A stretch of DNA of 48,650 nucleotides from Desulfosporosinus sp. HMP52. GTDB lineage: Bacteria > Bacillota > Desulfitobacteriia > Desulfitobacteriales > Desulfitobacteriaceae. Both the position numbers and the translations under genes were made by a program. Below are positions 32,463-42,334 of this stretch, piece by piece. Under the pieces are notes generated by a model, which saw only the letters and a list, made by a program, of their open reading frames with translations, was not told the origin of the DNA and did no database searches. The DNA lies in contig NZ_JMGA01000003.1 in the NCBI RefSeq assembly GCF_000765145.1, positions 1-48,650 on the forward strand, given 5' to 3'. Each line of letters starts with the position of its first letter. Position 1 is the first letter of the stretch.

Positions 32463-35336
32463 ATGATGAGCCAAGAACTTCAGAAAGACCTGGAAAAATT
32501 ACCGAAATCCTATCAAGATTTCTGGGAAGAAGCAGCCCGCTTTATCCCGGCTAATCGGCGATTTTGTGATCCGTTACATACTTTGGCATATGGTATTGAT
32601 GCCAGTTTTTATCGTTTGATCCCTAAAATTGTGCTTAAAGTTCGCTCTCCCGAAGAGATTACCAAGATTATCAAGATCTCCCGCCAATTTAAAGTCCCTC
32701 TAACTTTTCGAACAGCCGGAACCAGCCTTTCCGGTCAGGCTGTCACCGACTCGGTTCTGGTAGTCTTGCAAGGAGCTTGGAGAGGCCACTCTATCCTGGA
32801 GCGGGGAGAAAAGATCGTCCTGGAACCGGGAATTATCGGTGCCGAGGCTAATCGCTTTTTAAAAGACTATGCCCGTAAGATCGGACCGGATCCGGCCTCC
32901 ATTGATCACGCCATGATCGGGGGAATAGCAGCCAACAATGCCAGCGGAATGTGTTGTGGCACCGCCGACAACAGCTATCAAACCGTTGCCGACATGAAAA
33001 TCATTTTGGGTGACGGAACCTTGTTGGATACCGGGGATTCCTCCTCATGTTCTGATTTTGCCGCTTCTCACGGAGAGCTTATCCAAGAAATCCTGAAGAT
33101 CCGGGCTGAAATCATCTCTGACCCTCAGTTGACAGAATCAATCCGGCGCAAATATAAAATCAAGAATACCACAGGCTATAGCCTCAATGCCTTTGTGGAT
33201 TTTGAAGACCCCCTGGAGATAATTAAACATCTGATGATCGGTTCAGAGGGAACCTTGGGCTTTATCTCTGAAATCACTTATCATACAGTCATTGAACATA
33301 GCCATAAGGCTTCAGCCCTGATCATCTATCCGGATATGGAACAAGCTTGCTTGGCAGTGCAAAAATTAGATCGGGAAACTGTAGCGGCTGCTGAATTGAT
33401 GGACAGAATTTCCTTACAAACCATGGAAGAGAAGCCCGGAATGCCCCCTTACCTGAAAACTCTTTCGGCAACAGCCACAGCCCTGCTGGTAGAAGTTCGT
33501 GGTGTGAATGCCGAAACTCTCCAGGAAAAAATTGCTCAAGTTGAAGAACTCCTCCGGGAAATACCCACGGTGCTGCCCCTGAGTTTTACTGCGGTAAAAT
33601 CGGAGTATGAGAACCTCTGGAATATTCGCAAAGGGATTTTCCCGGCAGTTGGAGCGATCAGAGCTTTGGGAACGGGGGTTATCATCGAAGATGTGGCCTT
33701 TCCTAAAGAAAATTTGGCTGAAGCAACTTTAGCCCTCAGAGAGATTATGGACAAATACTCCTATGGAGATGGAATTATCTACGGTCATGCTTTAGATGGC
33801 AATCTTCATTTTGTTTTTACCCAAGATTTTGGCCGAGCCGAGGATTTGCCCCGCTATGAGGGTTTAATGCAGGATGTAAGCGAGCTGGTTGTAGCACGTT
33901 TTGGCGGCTCTCTGAAAGCTGAGCATGGAACAGGCCGCAATATGGCCCCTTTTGTGGAATTTGAATGGGGTAAAAAGGCCTATGTCTTAATGAAACGTCT
34001 CAAGGCAATCTTTGATCCGGAAAGCTTGCTTAATCCGGGAGTGATCATTAATGACAATCCCCAAGCCTACTTGGAAAACTTAAAGAACATGCCTCAAGCT
34101 CATCAAATAGTGGATACCTGTACCAACTGTGGTTTCTGTCAAAATATTTGTACCTCGAAAAATCTAACCTTAACCCCCCGGCAAAGGATTGTCATTCAGC
34201 GGGAAATTCAAGAATTGAAACGAACCGGGGATGATCCGGAGCGGCTGTCCCGGTTGGAAAAAGATTTTCAATATCCGGGGAATGTTACCTGTGCCGTGGA
34301 TGGGTTATGTGCAACCACCTGTCCTTTAGGGATAAACACAGGAGATTATGTTAAATTCCTGCGTTCTCAATCCGTTACCCCTGCCAAACGCTGGTTTGCG
34401 GACAGCTTAGCAAATCATATGGGCGGAGTTACCGGGGTTATGCGTTTGGGCTTGGGGGCAGTGAATGGAGTACATGGTCTTCTGGGTACCAAAGTGATGA
34501 AGAACTTGACTCAGGGAGCCCGGAAAATCTCCGGAGATACTATCCCTCTGTGGAATCCCTGGATGCCCAAAGGGGGGAAAGTTCCGGCACCTTCGAGGGC
34601 CACTAAGACAACATCTGCTTTGAAAGTTGTTTATTTCCCCAGCTGTATCAGCCGCTCTATGGGGGCAGCGAAAAACGATTTGGATCAAAGGAGTTTAAGT
34701 GAAGCGACCCTGTCTGTGTTAAAGAAAGCCGGGTATGAAGTGATCATACCGTCCAAAATTGACGGCCTCTGTTGCGGTATGCCTTGGGAAAGTAAGGGCT
34801 TTTTCGAAACCGCGGATAAAAAGAGTGCTGAGCTGGAGCAAGTTTTGTTTACGGTCAGTGAAGGCGGCAAATATCCCGTCCTTTGTGACACCAGTCCCTG
34901 TCTATATAGAATGAAGCGGGTTATGCACTCCGTAAAGCTTTATGAACCGGTAGAATTCATTCACGACTTTCTGCTGCAACACCTCACCTTTCAACAATTG
35001 CCGGAAACAGTTGCAATTCATGTAACTTGCAGCTCCGTAAAAATGAACTTGAAAGACAAGTTTTACAATGTAGCCCAGGCCTGCGCAGAAAATGTCATTA
35101 TGCCCAATGATGTTCACTGTTGTGGTTTTGCCGGGGACCGTGGATTCACTGTTCCGGAATTAAATACCTCGGCCTTAGCTCCTCTAAAAGATGCTCTGCC
35201 GGCGAGCTGCCATTCAGGATATTCCAACAGTCGAACCTGTGAGATTGGCTTATCACTGCATAGCGGCCTTAGCTATCAATCCATTGTTTACTTGGTAGAT
35301 AAGTGTACCACGAGTTCGCAGCCTGAAGTGAGGTGA
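32463..35336 (+). CDS. FAD- and Fe-S-dependent D-2-hydroxyacid (D-lactate/glycolate-type) dehydrogenase
   Basis: This is 957 residues. The N-terminal FAD_binding_4 domain (about 40-270) has TFRTAGTSLSGQAV, GPDPASIDHAMIGGIAANNA and MIGSEGTLGFISEIT. The C-terminal oxidase domain (about 280-545) has GHALDGNLHFVF, GGSLKAEHGTGRNM and DPESLLNPG. Two [4Fe-4S] groups follow (CTNCGFCQNIC at about 557, CAVDGLCATTCPLG at about 620). Two cysteine-rich CCG modules close the protein (GLCCGMPWESKG; HCCGFAGDRGF). This fused GlcD-GlcF layout is that of Dld/YdiJ-type dehydrogenases; substrate specificity is not readable. ATG 32466 is an alternative start. Confidence 0.88.
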   Translation: MMSQELQKDLEKLPKSYQDFWEEAARFIPANRRFCDPLHTLAYGIDASFYRLIPKIVLKVRSPEEITKIIKISRQFKVPLTFRTAGTSLSGQAVTDSVLVVLQGAWRGHSILERGEKIVLEPGIIGAEANRFLKDYARKIGPDPASIDHAMIGGIAANNASGMCCGTADNSYQTVADMKIILGDGTLLDTGDSSSCSDFAASHGELIQEILKIRAEIISDPQLTESIRRKYKIKNTTGYSLNAFVDFEDPLEIIKHLMIGSEGTLGFISEITYHTVIEHSHKASALIIYPDMEQACLAVQKLDRETVAAAELMDRISLQTMEEKPGMPPYLKTLSATATALLVEVRGVNAETLQEKIAQVEELLREIPTVLPLSFTAVKSEYENLWNIRKGIFPAVGAIRALGTGVIIEDVAFPKENLAEATLALREIMDKYSYGDGIIYGHALDGNLHFVFTQDFGRAEDLPRYEGLMQDVSELVVARFGGSLKAEHGTGRNMAPFVEFEWGKKAYVLMKRLKAIFDPESLLNPGVIINDNPQAYLENLKNMPQAHQIVDTCTNCGFCQNICTSKNLTLTPRQRIVIQREIQELKRTGDDPERLSRLEKDFQYPGNVTCAVDGLCATTCPLGINTGDYVKFLRSQSVTPAKRWFADSLANHMGGVTGVMRLGLGAVNGVHGLLGTKVMKNLTQGARKISGDTIPLWNPWMPKGGKVPAPSRATKTTSALKVVYFPSCISRSMGAAKNDLDQRSLSEATLSVLKKAGYEVIIPSKIDGLCCGMPWESKGFFETADKKSAELEQVLFTVSEGGKYPVLCDTSPCLYRMKRVMHSVKLYEPVEFIHDFLLQHLTFQQLPETVAIHVTCSSVKMNLKDKFYNVAQACAENVIMPNDVHCCGFAGDRGFTVPELNTSALAPLKDALPASCHSGYSNSRTCEIGLSLHSGLSYQSIVYLVDKCTTSSQPEVR

Positions 35337-35340
35337 AACT

Positions 35341-36135
35341 ATGACAGAAGCTTTATTATGGGCCGCCGGAGGGACAGGATTTACTTTCCTGATGACCACC
35401 CTAGGCGCGGCCATGGTATTTCTGTTTCATAAAACTATGGGAGGTCAGGTTCAAAAGGTATTTCTTGGCTTTGCCGCCGGGGTTATGATTGCAGCTTCAG
35501 TGTGGAGTCTGCTGATACCCTCCATTGAAGAAGCTGAAGCCCAGGGACAGATCGGCTGGATCCCTGCAGCAGGTGGATTTGTTTTGGGTATTGTTTTCTT
35601 ATATGTCCTGGATAGACTGATTCCCCATCTTCATCCGGGCATTAACCAAACGGAAGGTATGTCCTCTTCCATGAAACGTACTTCCTTGCTCGTGCTGGCA
35701 GTTACTTTGCACAATATCCCCGAAGGAATGGCCGTTGGCTTATCCTTTGCATTGGCTGCCCAACACGGTGGTGACTCTGCGGCCTACGCCTCAGCCATGG
35801 CCCTGGCTATTGGGATCGGCATCCAGAACTTCCCTGAGGGTGCTGCAATTTCCCTGCCCTTGCGTCAAGAGGGCATGGGTCTGGGAAAAGCGTTTTTCTT
35901 TGGCAGTATGTCAGGAATCGTTGAACCGATCTTCGGCATTTTGACAGTATTAATTGCCGCCCTAATCTCTCCCTATATGCCCTGGCTGCTTGCTTTTGCC
36001 GCCGGAGCAATGATGTATGTGGTGGTTGAGGAACTGATTCCGGAGGCTCATCTCGGGGAGCATTCCAATATTGGCACATTTGGGGTCTTATTTGGCTTCT
36101 TAATTATGATGATTTTGGATGTGGCTTTAGGGTAA
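35341..36135 (+). CDS. ZIP-family divalent metal transporter
   Basis: A 264-residue protein with eight membrane helices and the paired metal-site motifs TLHNIPEGMAVGLSFA (helix IV) and GIQNFPEGAAISLPL (helix V), as in ZupT/GufA-type ZIP proteins that take up zinc, iron or manganese. It starts 4 bp after the dehydrogenase stop and is probably co-transcribed with it. Confidence 0.93.
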   Translation: MTEALLWAAGGTGFTFLMTTLGAAMVFLFHKTMGGQVQKVFLGFAAGVMIAASVWSLLIPSIEEAEAQGQIGWIPAAGGFVLGIVFLYVLDRLIPHLHPGINQTEGMSSSMKRTSLLVLAVTLHNIPEGMAVGLSFALAAQHGGDSAAYASAMALAIGIGIQNFPEGAAISLPLRQEGMGLGKAFFFGSMSGIVEPIFGILTVLIAALISPYMPWLLAFAAGAMMYVVVEELIPEAHLGEHSNIGTFGVLFGFLIMMILDVALG

Positions 36136-36163
36136 GAACTGGCAGTAGTCGGAGTGTCATAAG

Positions 36164-36197
36164 GGCGTCCCTGTCAAAAGACCGGGACGCCTAGTTT
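36164..36197 (+). terminator. terminator after the ZIP gene
   Basis: GGCGTCCC (36164-36171) pairs with GGGACGCC (36184-36191), then TAGTTTTATT. Confidence 0.85.
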
Positions 36198-36257
36198 TAT
36201 TGCACTGGAGCTGAGAGTATCGACAAAATTGGATATAATCATTTTAACCTGTCATTT

Positions 36258-36323
36258 ATCTACCCTGAAAAAACCTCAAAACATACTTAAGAATGATAGA
36301 TCAGAAAGACAGGCGGCTTCGAT
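36258..36323 (+). repeat. 66-bp boundary repeat, copy 1
   Basis: ATCTACCCTGAAAAAACC...ACATACTTAAGAATGATAGA...GGCGGCTTCGAT recurs at 48583-48650 with a few changes. Both copies stand at the edge of GC-rich non-coding sequence. Confidence 0.85.
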
Positions 36324-36620
36324 CCACAGGAGTGAACCCATTGCATAGTGAGGCGGTAAGGCCCACAAAGCTGGTGCGGGGAAGCGGAGCCACGGGTTCA
36401 CATCAGGTATTACCCAGAGGTTTGGCGGAGCCCTGCGCCAGCAAGTGGGCGAGCCTCGGAATGCTGGGTACGAAGACACTGTCTTCGCACGAATTAGCTT
36501 GTCTTGCACGGATGTGGGCGAAGTCGCCTGACCCCAGCAACCCGTTTGCATCATCTAATGGCACCGTCGCAGCGGCATGGGGGCTACCCGTACATAGCCA
36601 ACTTGTTGACGAAGACTAAG
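36324..36620. other. GC-rich structured non-coding element
   Basis: It is much richer in GC than its AT-rich flanks. Paired segments include GTGAACCC near 36331 with GGGTTCAC near 36393, TGCTGGG near 36460 with CCCAGCA near 36533, and the tight hairpin CGAAGACACTGTCTTCG near 36471. The open frames crossing it have no ribosome site and low-complexity products. It may be a repetitive intergenic element or a structured RNA. Confidence 0.55.
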
Positions 36621-36644
36621 CAAAAAAAATATTGAGCCTAAGAG

Positions 36645-36759
36645 AACCTTCGATTATAATAAGTTAGTGTTAATTACTAAAGATAACATATTAGTGATGA
36701 ATTGAGCTTCTAACTAATTCTCGTAAGGGACACAGATAAATGAAGGGCAGGTTGAAACC
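36645..36759 (+). promoter_or_regulatory. leader/promoter region of the ynjB-like operon
   Basis: AT-rich with TATAATAAG near 36654 and nested inverted pairs TTAGT...ACTAA and ATTAGT...ACTAAT at about 36662-36720, which could be a regulator site. No riboswitch class is recognised. Confidence 0.4.
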
Positions 36760-38022
36760 GTGCGAAAAGTAACCACTCCTGTAATAACAATCATAGTCAT
36801 AGCCATTTGTTTATTCTTGGCCGGCTGTTCTCAGGCTCAGAATAAAAGTGATCCTGCTGCCACAGCGACTTCAACAGATCTCTTAAAGGCCAATTGGGAT
36901 GAGGTGGCAAGCCAGGCTAAAGGGCAAACCGTTAACATGTACATGTGGGGTGGAAGTGAATCAATCAACCGTTACATGGATGAATGGGTTGCCCCCCGGT
37001 TAAAAGAGGATTACGAAGTTACCTTGCAGCGTGTACCGGTCAATGATATTAACGACACTATCAATAAGCTGCTTGCCGAAAAGCAGGTCAACAAAAAAGA
37101 GGGCAGTGTGGATCTGATCTGGATCAACGGTGAGAATTTTAAGAATGCTAAGGAACAGGATCTGCTCTGGGGTTCTTTCGATAAGCAGCTGCCTAATTTC
37201 AATCAATATATTGATGCTAATGCCCCGGATATAAAAGATGATTTCGGCTTACCTACGGAAGGCTTAGAAGCACCCTGGGGTAAAGCCCAGTTTGTCTTTA
37301 TTTATGATTCTAATAAAATAAAGACTCCTCCAACTTCCATGGCTCAGCTCGCTGATTGGGTTAAGCAAAATCCAGGCAAGTTTACTTATCCTGCTCCTCC
37401 CGATTTTACGGGGAGCGCTTTTATAAGGCAGGCCTTATATGAAACGACAGGTGGTTATCAACAATATATGAAACCCCTGGACTCGGATAGCCTTACTCCA
37501 AAACTCTCCCCTCTCTGGAATTACCTGAACTCCATGGAGACTTCTTTATGGAGAGAAGGAAAGACTTATCCGGAAAGCTTAGCCAAACTGGATCAGCTTT
37601 ATGCCAATGGCGAGGTCTGGATGACCATGGGATATGATCCGGCCAGGGCATCTAATGAGATTAAGAAGGGAACCTTCCCGGCGTCCACCCGTACCTTTGT
37701 GCTTGAAGCAGGTACCCTGGCCAATACCCATTATCTATCCATCCCTTTTAACTCCACCCATCAAGCGGGGGCCATGGTGGCCATCAATTTTATGCTTTCT
37801 CCTGAAGCCCAAATTGCCAAATTCGACCCGCTTAATTGGGGGGAGGATATGTCCTTGGACCTCCAGAAACTATCTCCGGAAGACCAAAAACTAGTTTCTG
37901 AGATAGACCGAGGGATTGCTACTTTACCTGCAGGAGAATTGGCCAGTCATCGCCTCCCTGAGTTACCCAGCGCCTATGTAGATGTTCTTGACAATGGTTG
38001 GCTGGAATATGTGGCAAAATAG
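36760..38022 (+). CDS. ynjB: YnjB-like ABC transporter substrate-binding lipoprotein
   Basis: A 420-residue lipoprotein from GTG 36760 (lipobox FLAGC, Cys23). Diagnostic YnjB-type blocks are VNMYMWGGSESINRYMDEWV, VNDINDTINKLLAEKQ and VDLIWINGENFKNAKEQDLL. The fold is that of the type 2 periplasmic-binding (thiamine/iron/sulfate-like) family. It would capture a substrate outside the membrane for the two permeases and ATPase that follow. The substrate is unknown in E. coli as well. The gene overlaps the first permease gene. Confidence 0.88.
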   Translation: MRKVTTPVITIIVIAICLFLAGCSQAQNKSDPAATATSTDLLKANWDEVASQAKGQTVNMYMWGGSESINRYMDEWVAPRLKEDYEVTLQRVPVNDINDTINKLLAEKQVNKKEGSVDLIWINGENFKNAKEQDLLWGSFDKQLPNFNQYIDANAPDIKDDFGLPTEGLEAPWGKAQFVFIYDSNKIKTPPTSMAQLADWVKQNPGKFTYPAPPDFTGSAFIRQALYETTGGYQQYMKPLDSDSLTPKLSPLWNYLNSMETSLWREGKTYPESLAKLDQLYANGEVWMTMGYDPARASNEIKKGTFPASTRTFVLEAGTLANTHYLSIPFNSTHQAGAMVAINFMLSPEAQIAKFDPLNWGEDMSLDLQKLSPEDQKLVSEIDRGIATLPAGELASHRLPELPSAYVDVLDNGWLEYVAK

Positions 38023-38890
38023 TAAGCCCTATTGGCTGGTTCTTCCTACGGTGAGCGTGATTGTGATCTTGTTTTTTGGCGGTCTTGTAGAAGGGTTGGC
38101 CCACAGCTTGGGATATTTTCCGGCTGCGGGTCAATTAGATTTTTCTACTCGGGCCTATCATAAATTATTAAGCTCGAAGGATTTTTGGCTGTCCCTTTGG
38201 CTCACCTTAAGGATTTCCTTCTTAGCCACGCTTTTCTCGGGGATTCTTGGTATGGGAATCTCCCTTTTCTTTTTGAGAAATCAGCAGAGAAAATCCCGCA
38301 TTGGCCTCTGGCTCCAGGGCTTGATGAATCTCCCTTTAGTCATTCCGCATTTTGTGGGAGCCTATATTATTGTGCTTATGTTCATGCAAAGTGGTTATCT
38401 GGCGCGCATACTTTATGGCTTCGGTTTAATTCAGCAGTTTGAAGCTTTTCCTGTGTTAACCAATGATCCAAGAGGGTGGGGGATTATCTTAGCCTATACC
38501 TGGAAGGAAGCCCCTTTTATTGCCTTGATGATCTATCCGGTATTAAAGAACATTTATTCTAACTGGCTGGAAGTAGCCAAAGTCTATGGTGCCAAACCTT
38601 GGCAGTTTTTTATAGAAGTAGTGGTTCCCCTCCTTTTGCCGGCTTGGACTTCAAGTTGTTTCATAGTGTTTGATTTTACCTTTTCGGCCTTTGAAGTGCC
38701 CTATTTGCTGGGGATTACCTACCCCCAGATGCTGCCGGTATTATCCTATACCCTCTATACCAATGGTGGGTGGGAACGAATGCCCGAAGCTATGGCGATC
38801 AACGTAGTTTTGACCCTTATCACGGCGTTATTAGGGATCATGGCTTACAAACTCAGCCGCCGGTGGGGAATGCCGGGAGGGAAGAGTTGA
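38009..38890 (+). CDS. ABC transporter permease, first half of a YnjC-like pair
   Basis: A 293-residue protein from ATG 38009, overlapping the lipoprotein gene by 14 bp; longer starts at 37982 and 37994 exist but have no better ribosome site. Six membrane helices, with the EAA loop VAKVYGAKPWQFFIEVVVPL. In E. coli YnjC carries both permease halves in one chain; here they are two genes. Confidence 0.85.
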   Translation: MWQNSKPYWLVLPTVSVIVILFFGGLVEGLAHSLGYFPAAGQLDFSTRAYHKLLSSKDFWLSLWLTLRISFLATLFSGILGMGISLFFLRNQQRKSRIGLWLQGLMNLPLVIPHFVGAYIIVLMFMQSGYLARILYGFGLIQQFEAFPVLTNDPRGWGIILAYTWKEAPFIALMIYPVLKNIYSNWLEVAKVYGAKPWQFFIEVVVPLLLPAWTSSCFIVFDFTFSAFEVPYLLGITYPQMLPVLSYTLYTNGGWERMPEAMAINVVLTLITALLGIMAYKLSRRWGMPGGKS

Positions 38891-39714
38891 TGGAGAAGTT
38901 AACTATGAAAGGTCTTAGACATTACCTGGGTTTTCCGATGGGACTACTCCTGACTTTTACCATGGCGCTTCCGATTATCGCCTTACTGGTCAATAGTCTT
39001 TCCTTTGGCTGGCGCTGGCCGGATCTATTTCCCCAAGCTTTAACCAATAGGGCTTGGAGTTATGTTCTGTCAACGACTTCGGGAACTTATGCCTCCGTAG
39101 GACTTAGCTTGGAAATTGCTTTGGTTGTAACAATCATAAACCTTGTTTTGGGAATGCCGGGTGCCTATGCCCTGGCCCGCTATAACTTCAGAGGAAAGCT
39201 GTTGGTGGAGGGAATCGTCTATGCGCCAATTATCGTTCCCGCCTTTGCTTCGACCATGGGGATTCAGATGACCTTTCTCAGGCTGGGGTTAACCGAATCT
39301 GTTTTAGGAGTTATCTTAGCTCATTTAGCGCCGACCCTACCCTATATGGTCAGAGCCTTAATTATAAGCTTTCAAACCCTGAACCCTTCCCTGGAAGATC
39401 AGGCCAGAACCTTAGGAGCCGGTTGGTGGCAGTGTTTTTGGCAGATCAGCTTACCTCATCTTGTTCCCGGCATAGTTGCCGGAGCAAGCTTAAGTATTCT
39501 TATCTCACTAAGCCAATATTTGATCACCTTCTTGATTGGAGGTGGCCAGGTGGTAACCTTGCCCTTACTCATGTTTCCTTTTATTAATGGGGGGGACTTG
39601 GCTATCGGAAGTGCATACGCCGTCCTTTTTTCAGGGATGGCTGGTCTGGCCCTTTATGCTATGAGTTGGGTGCTAAAACATTATTACGGAAAAAGACTGG
39701 ATTTTCATATCTAA
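38890..39714 (+). CDS. ABC transporter permease, second half of a YnjC-like pair
   Basis: A 274-residue protein from ATG 38890, which shares one base with the preceding TGA (GGAGGGAAGAGTTG upstream). Six helices and the EAA loop DQARTLGAGWWQCFWQISLP. It forms the channel together with the previous permease. The longer ORF from 38770 lies inside the previous gene and is not used. Confidence 0.87.
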   Translation: MEKLTMKGLRHYLGFPMGLLLTFTMALPIIALLVNSLSFGWRWPDLFPQALTNRAWSYVLSTTSGTYASVGLSLEIALVVTIINLVLGMPGAYALARYNFRGKLLVEGIVYAPIIVPAFASTMGIQMTFLRLGLTESVLGVILAHLAPTLPYMVRALIISFQTLNPSLEDQARTLGAGWWQCFWQISLPHLVPGIVAGASLSILISLSQYLITFLIGGGQVVTLPLLMFPFINGGDLAIGSAYAVLFSGMAGLALYAMSWVLKHYYGKRLDFHI

Positions 39715-39832
39715 ATAGAATTTACAGAAAGAGTCCCCAATAAAACAGAAAACTGAACAACTGCAAATGCTTGGCAAAGGGAGAGAACCCCATCCACTGA
39801 GCAGGCTCTATAGATAGCTTAAGGAGCAAGAC

Positions 39833-40915
39833 ATGAATCATCTTTATTTAAAGGGAATCGAAAAAGGTTATTACCATTCCGACTCAGATTCTTTTGAGTT
39901 GAATATACCCCAATTGACCATTCAAGAGGGAGAGCTTTTCGCCTTGCTGGGCCCTTCCGGCTGCGGGAAGACAACTCTGCTCAAGGTGGTGGCCGGCTTG
40001 CTGGAACCGGATAGGGGGGAAGTCTGGCTTGGTGATCAAACTATCAGTAAGATCCCGACAGAAAAAAGGGGCTTGGGCATGGTTTTTCAACAAGCATTGC
40101 TTTTCCCCCATATGACGGTTGAAGCTAACGTTGCTTTTGGCTTAAAAATGCAAGGCATCTCTAAAGGGGTTCGTCTGGAAAAGGCTAAGTCGATGCTTAA
40201 AGCAGTCGGACTTTCCGGTTTTGGAGATCGCTTTCCTGCCGAGCTAAGCGGAGGGCAGCAACAGCGTGTATCTTTGGCCAGAGCACTGGTGACCTGCCCC
40301 CAGGTGCTTTTACTGGATGAACCCTTTAGTTCCCTTGATCCGGAACTGCGGGAGGAGATGCGGGATTTGCTCAAAGGATTACAACAAGATTATAAGCTAA
40401 CCACCTTGTTGGTAACCCATGATGTCAACGAAGCTTTCGTTCTGGCTGATAAGATCGGTATTATGAAGCAGGGGCGAATAATGCAAATTGATCAACCTCA
40501 GATACTCTATGAAAACCCCAATAGCCCAGAGATCGCTATGTTTTTAGGGGCTAAAAATGTCATCTATGGGCAACTATCCCAAGGGGTATTCCAATCAGGT
40601 TCATTTAAGTTAGCAGTTCCGGGAAAAGAGGAATTCAACCAACAGCCGGGTTGGATCGTGCTTCGTTCCGAGAATTTGAAACTATGCCCTGTCCCGGCAA
40701 GTACTAAATTCAGTCAGATAAATAGGGATTTAATTCTGAGGGGCAGCGTCGAAAAATCTGTTTTTTCTCAAGGGTCTTATCATGTGACAGTTCAGATGGA
40801 TTCACAATCAGTAATCCTTAGCTTCCCTGCAGATCAGAGTTCAAAGCCAGGTTTAGGAGAAGTTCTTGAGTTAACCTACGACCCACAGGCATTAGTTTTT
40901 ATCCCGGAATACTGA
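39833..40915 (+). CDS. YnjD-like ABC transporter ATP-binding protein with C-terminal TOBE-like domain
   Basis: This is 360 residues. Walker A is GPSGCGKTTLLKVV, Q-loop VFQQALLFPHM, signature LSGGQQQRVSLARAL, Walker B VLLLDEPFSSLD and H-loop VTHDVNEAF. Residues beyond about 235 form a TOBE-like beta domain (IVLRSENLKL, GSVEKSVFSQGSYHVTV) that E. coli YnjD lacks. AAGGAG precedes the ATG. The 118-bp gap before it has no recognised signal. Confidence 0.9.
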   Translation: MNHLYLKGIEKGYYHSDSDSFELNIPQLTIQEGELFALLGPSGCGKTTLLKVVAGLLEPDRGEVWLGDQTISKIPTEKRGLGMVFQQALLFPHMTVEANVAFGLKMQGISKGVRLEKAKSMLKAVGLSGFGDRFPAELSGGQQQRVSLARALVTCPQVLLLDEPFSSLDPELREEMRDLLKGLQQDYKLTTLLVTHDVNEAFVLADKIGIMKQGRIMQIDQPQILYENPNSPEIAMFLGAKNVIYGQLSQGVFQSGSFKLAVPGKEEFNQQPGWIVLRSENLKLCPVPASTKFSQINRDLILRGSVEKSVFSQGSYHVTVQMDSQSVILSFPADQSSKPGLGEVLELTYDPQALVFIPEY

Positions 40916-40932
40916 CCTAAAAGGAGATCATT

Positions 40933-41514
40933 ATGCTTGATACACATGCCAGAAGATATATACAGCCGATTATTGACTTGACTGCAGATTTTCTTGATCG
41001 TTTAACGATTACAGCCAATCAGGTGACTATAGCAGCTTTTGTGATGGGGGTTTTTTCAGGAGTTACAATACTGTTTGAGCAACCGGTTTTAGCAGTTTCC
41101 TTACTCTGGTTTTCCGGCTTTTTAGATGCCGTTGATGGTTCGATTGCCCGGAAACATAACGCAGCCAGTCCTTGGGGAACCTTGATGGATATTACCTTTG
41201 ATAGACTTGTCGAGCTTTCGGTAATCTTAGGACTGGCTTGGTGTTATCCCGGAGTTCGGTTTTTGCTGCTGCTGTTAACCGCGGGAATCATTTTTTCCAT
41301 GACGGTATTTTTAACCGTTGGTGCCTTGGTGGAGAAAAAAGGAATTAAATCTTTTTACTATCAGGCAGGACTGGCAGAGCGGACAGAGGGGTTTATCTTT
41401 CTTTCTCTGATGACCTTATTTCCCGGCTGGATCAACATCTTTACAAGCCTATTCATTCTTGCGGTAACTTTCACTGCCTTGCAAAGACTGTGGGAGGCAA
41501 AGAGAATATTATAA
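40933..41514 (+). CDS. CDP-alcohol phosphatidyltransferase (YnjF-like)
   Basis: A 193-residue membrane enzyme with the full catalytic motif DG-x2-AR-x8-G-x3-D-x3-D, seen as DAVDGSIARKHNAASPWG followed by TLMDITFDR. Such enzymes swap a CDP-linked lipid or head group onto an alcohol to make phospholipids. Five to six helices. It starts 17 bp after the ATPase gene, in the position held by ynjF in the E. coli cluster. The acceptor alcohol is unknown. Confidence 0.9.
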   Translation: MLDTHARRYIQPIIDLTADFLDRLTITANQVTIAAFVMGVFSGVTILFEQPVLAVSLLWFSGFLDAVDGSIARKHNAASPWGTLMDITFDRLVELSVILGLAWCYPGVRFLLLLLTAGIIFSMTVFLTVGALVEKKGIKSFYYQAGLAERTEGFIFLSLMTLFPGWINIFTSLFILAVTFTALQRLWEAKRIL

Positions 41515-41629
41515 CTGAATGGGATAACATATTTTCACAATCATAATAAAAAAATTATTTGAATAGATCATAGTTAAGTTATATAATAATCACTGTTGTG
41601 GTTATTCGGGGATTTAAGGAGGTGAAGAA

Positions 41630-42334
41630 TTGTCAATAAATAAGAAAAAAATTACAGCTCTCCTGATTGCGGTCTTATCCTTAATCTTCATTGGATTGTA
41701 TTTATTAATCCCTTCCCTGTCAGAACAACTGAATAAGTCAGTAAGTCTTCTTTCCCGTGCCGACATTAATGGTATGAGAGACTATTTAAGGGGTTTTGGT
41801 ATTTGGGCGCCGATTGTTTCCATGGCTCTCATGGTGTTTCAAGCCCTTGCGGCTCCCTTGCCGGCATTTGTAATCACTTTCGCTAATGCTTGGATTTTCG
41901 GTTGGGTTATGGGTGCCCTTTACTCTTGGACGGGAGCGATGATCGGGGCCTCCCTTTGTTACGTCATTGCCAAAGCTTTTGGTCGACCTGTCATCGAGAG
42001 AATGGTTGGCAAAAAGAGTTTGGAGACAACGGATAGGTTTTTTGAAAAGTATGGTAAACATTCCGTGATGATTGCCCGCTTATTACCGATTGTTCCCTTT
42101 GATATTATCTCTTATGCTGCGGGTTTGACGACCATGGGGTTTTGGGAGTTTTTCTGGGCTACAGGCTTGGGTCAATTGCCGGCGACCATCGTTTACTCTT
42201 GGCTGGGAGAGAATATGTCTCCCACGGCCAAATACTCACTCTGGGCTCTTTGTGGTTTCATGATACTCTTAATTGTCAGTCTAGCCATTAAGAAACGGTT
42301 TGATCAAAAGCTCACAGGAGATAAACATGCTTAA
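41630..42334 (+). CDS. TVP38/TMEM64 (VTT-domain) membrane protein, YdjX/YdjZ-like
   Basis: A 234-residue protein from TTG 41630 after GGAGGTGAAGAA. The VTT/DedA-type core is FANAWIFGWVMGALYSWTGA, IGASLCYVIAKAFGRPVIER and RLLPIVPFDIISYAAGLT. Eukaryotic relatives move lipids between membrane leaflets. E. coli has two such genes (ydjX, ydjZ) in the matching cluster; here there is one. Confidence 0.9.
   Translation: MSINKKKITALLIAVLSLIFIGLYLLIPSLSEQLNKSVSLLSRADINGMRDYLRGFGIWAPIVSMALMVFQALAAPLPAFVITFANAWIFGWVMGALYSWTGAMIGASLCYVIAKAFGRPVIERMVGKKSLETTDRFFEKYGKHSVMIARLLPIVPFDIISYAAGLTTMGFWEFFWATGLGQLPATIVYSWLGENMSPTAKYSLWALCGFMILLIVSLAIKKRFDQKLTGDKHA

Noticed and set aside
36293-36619. 108-codon ORF in the GC-rich element
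   Set aside because: No ribosome site; the region is better explained by inverted repeats.
39715-39832. Possible riboswitch before the YnjD-like gene
   Set aside because: No conserved core of a known class could be matched and no terminator or anti-terminator pair is seen.
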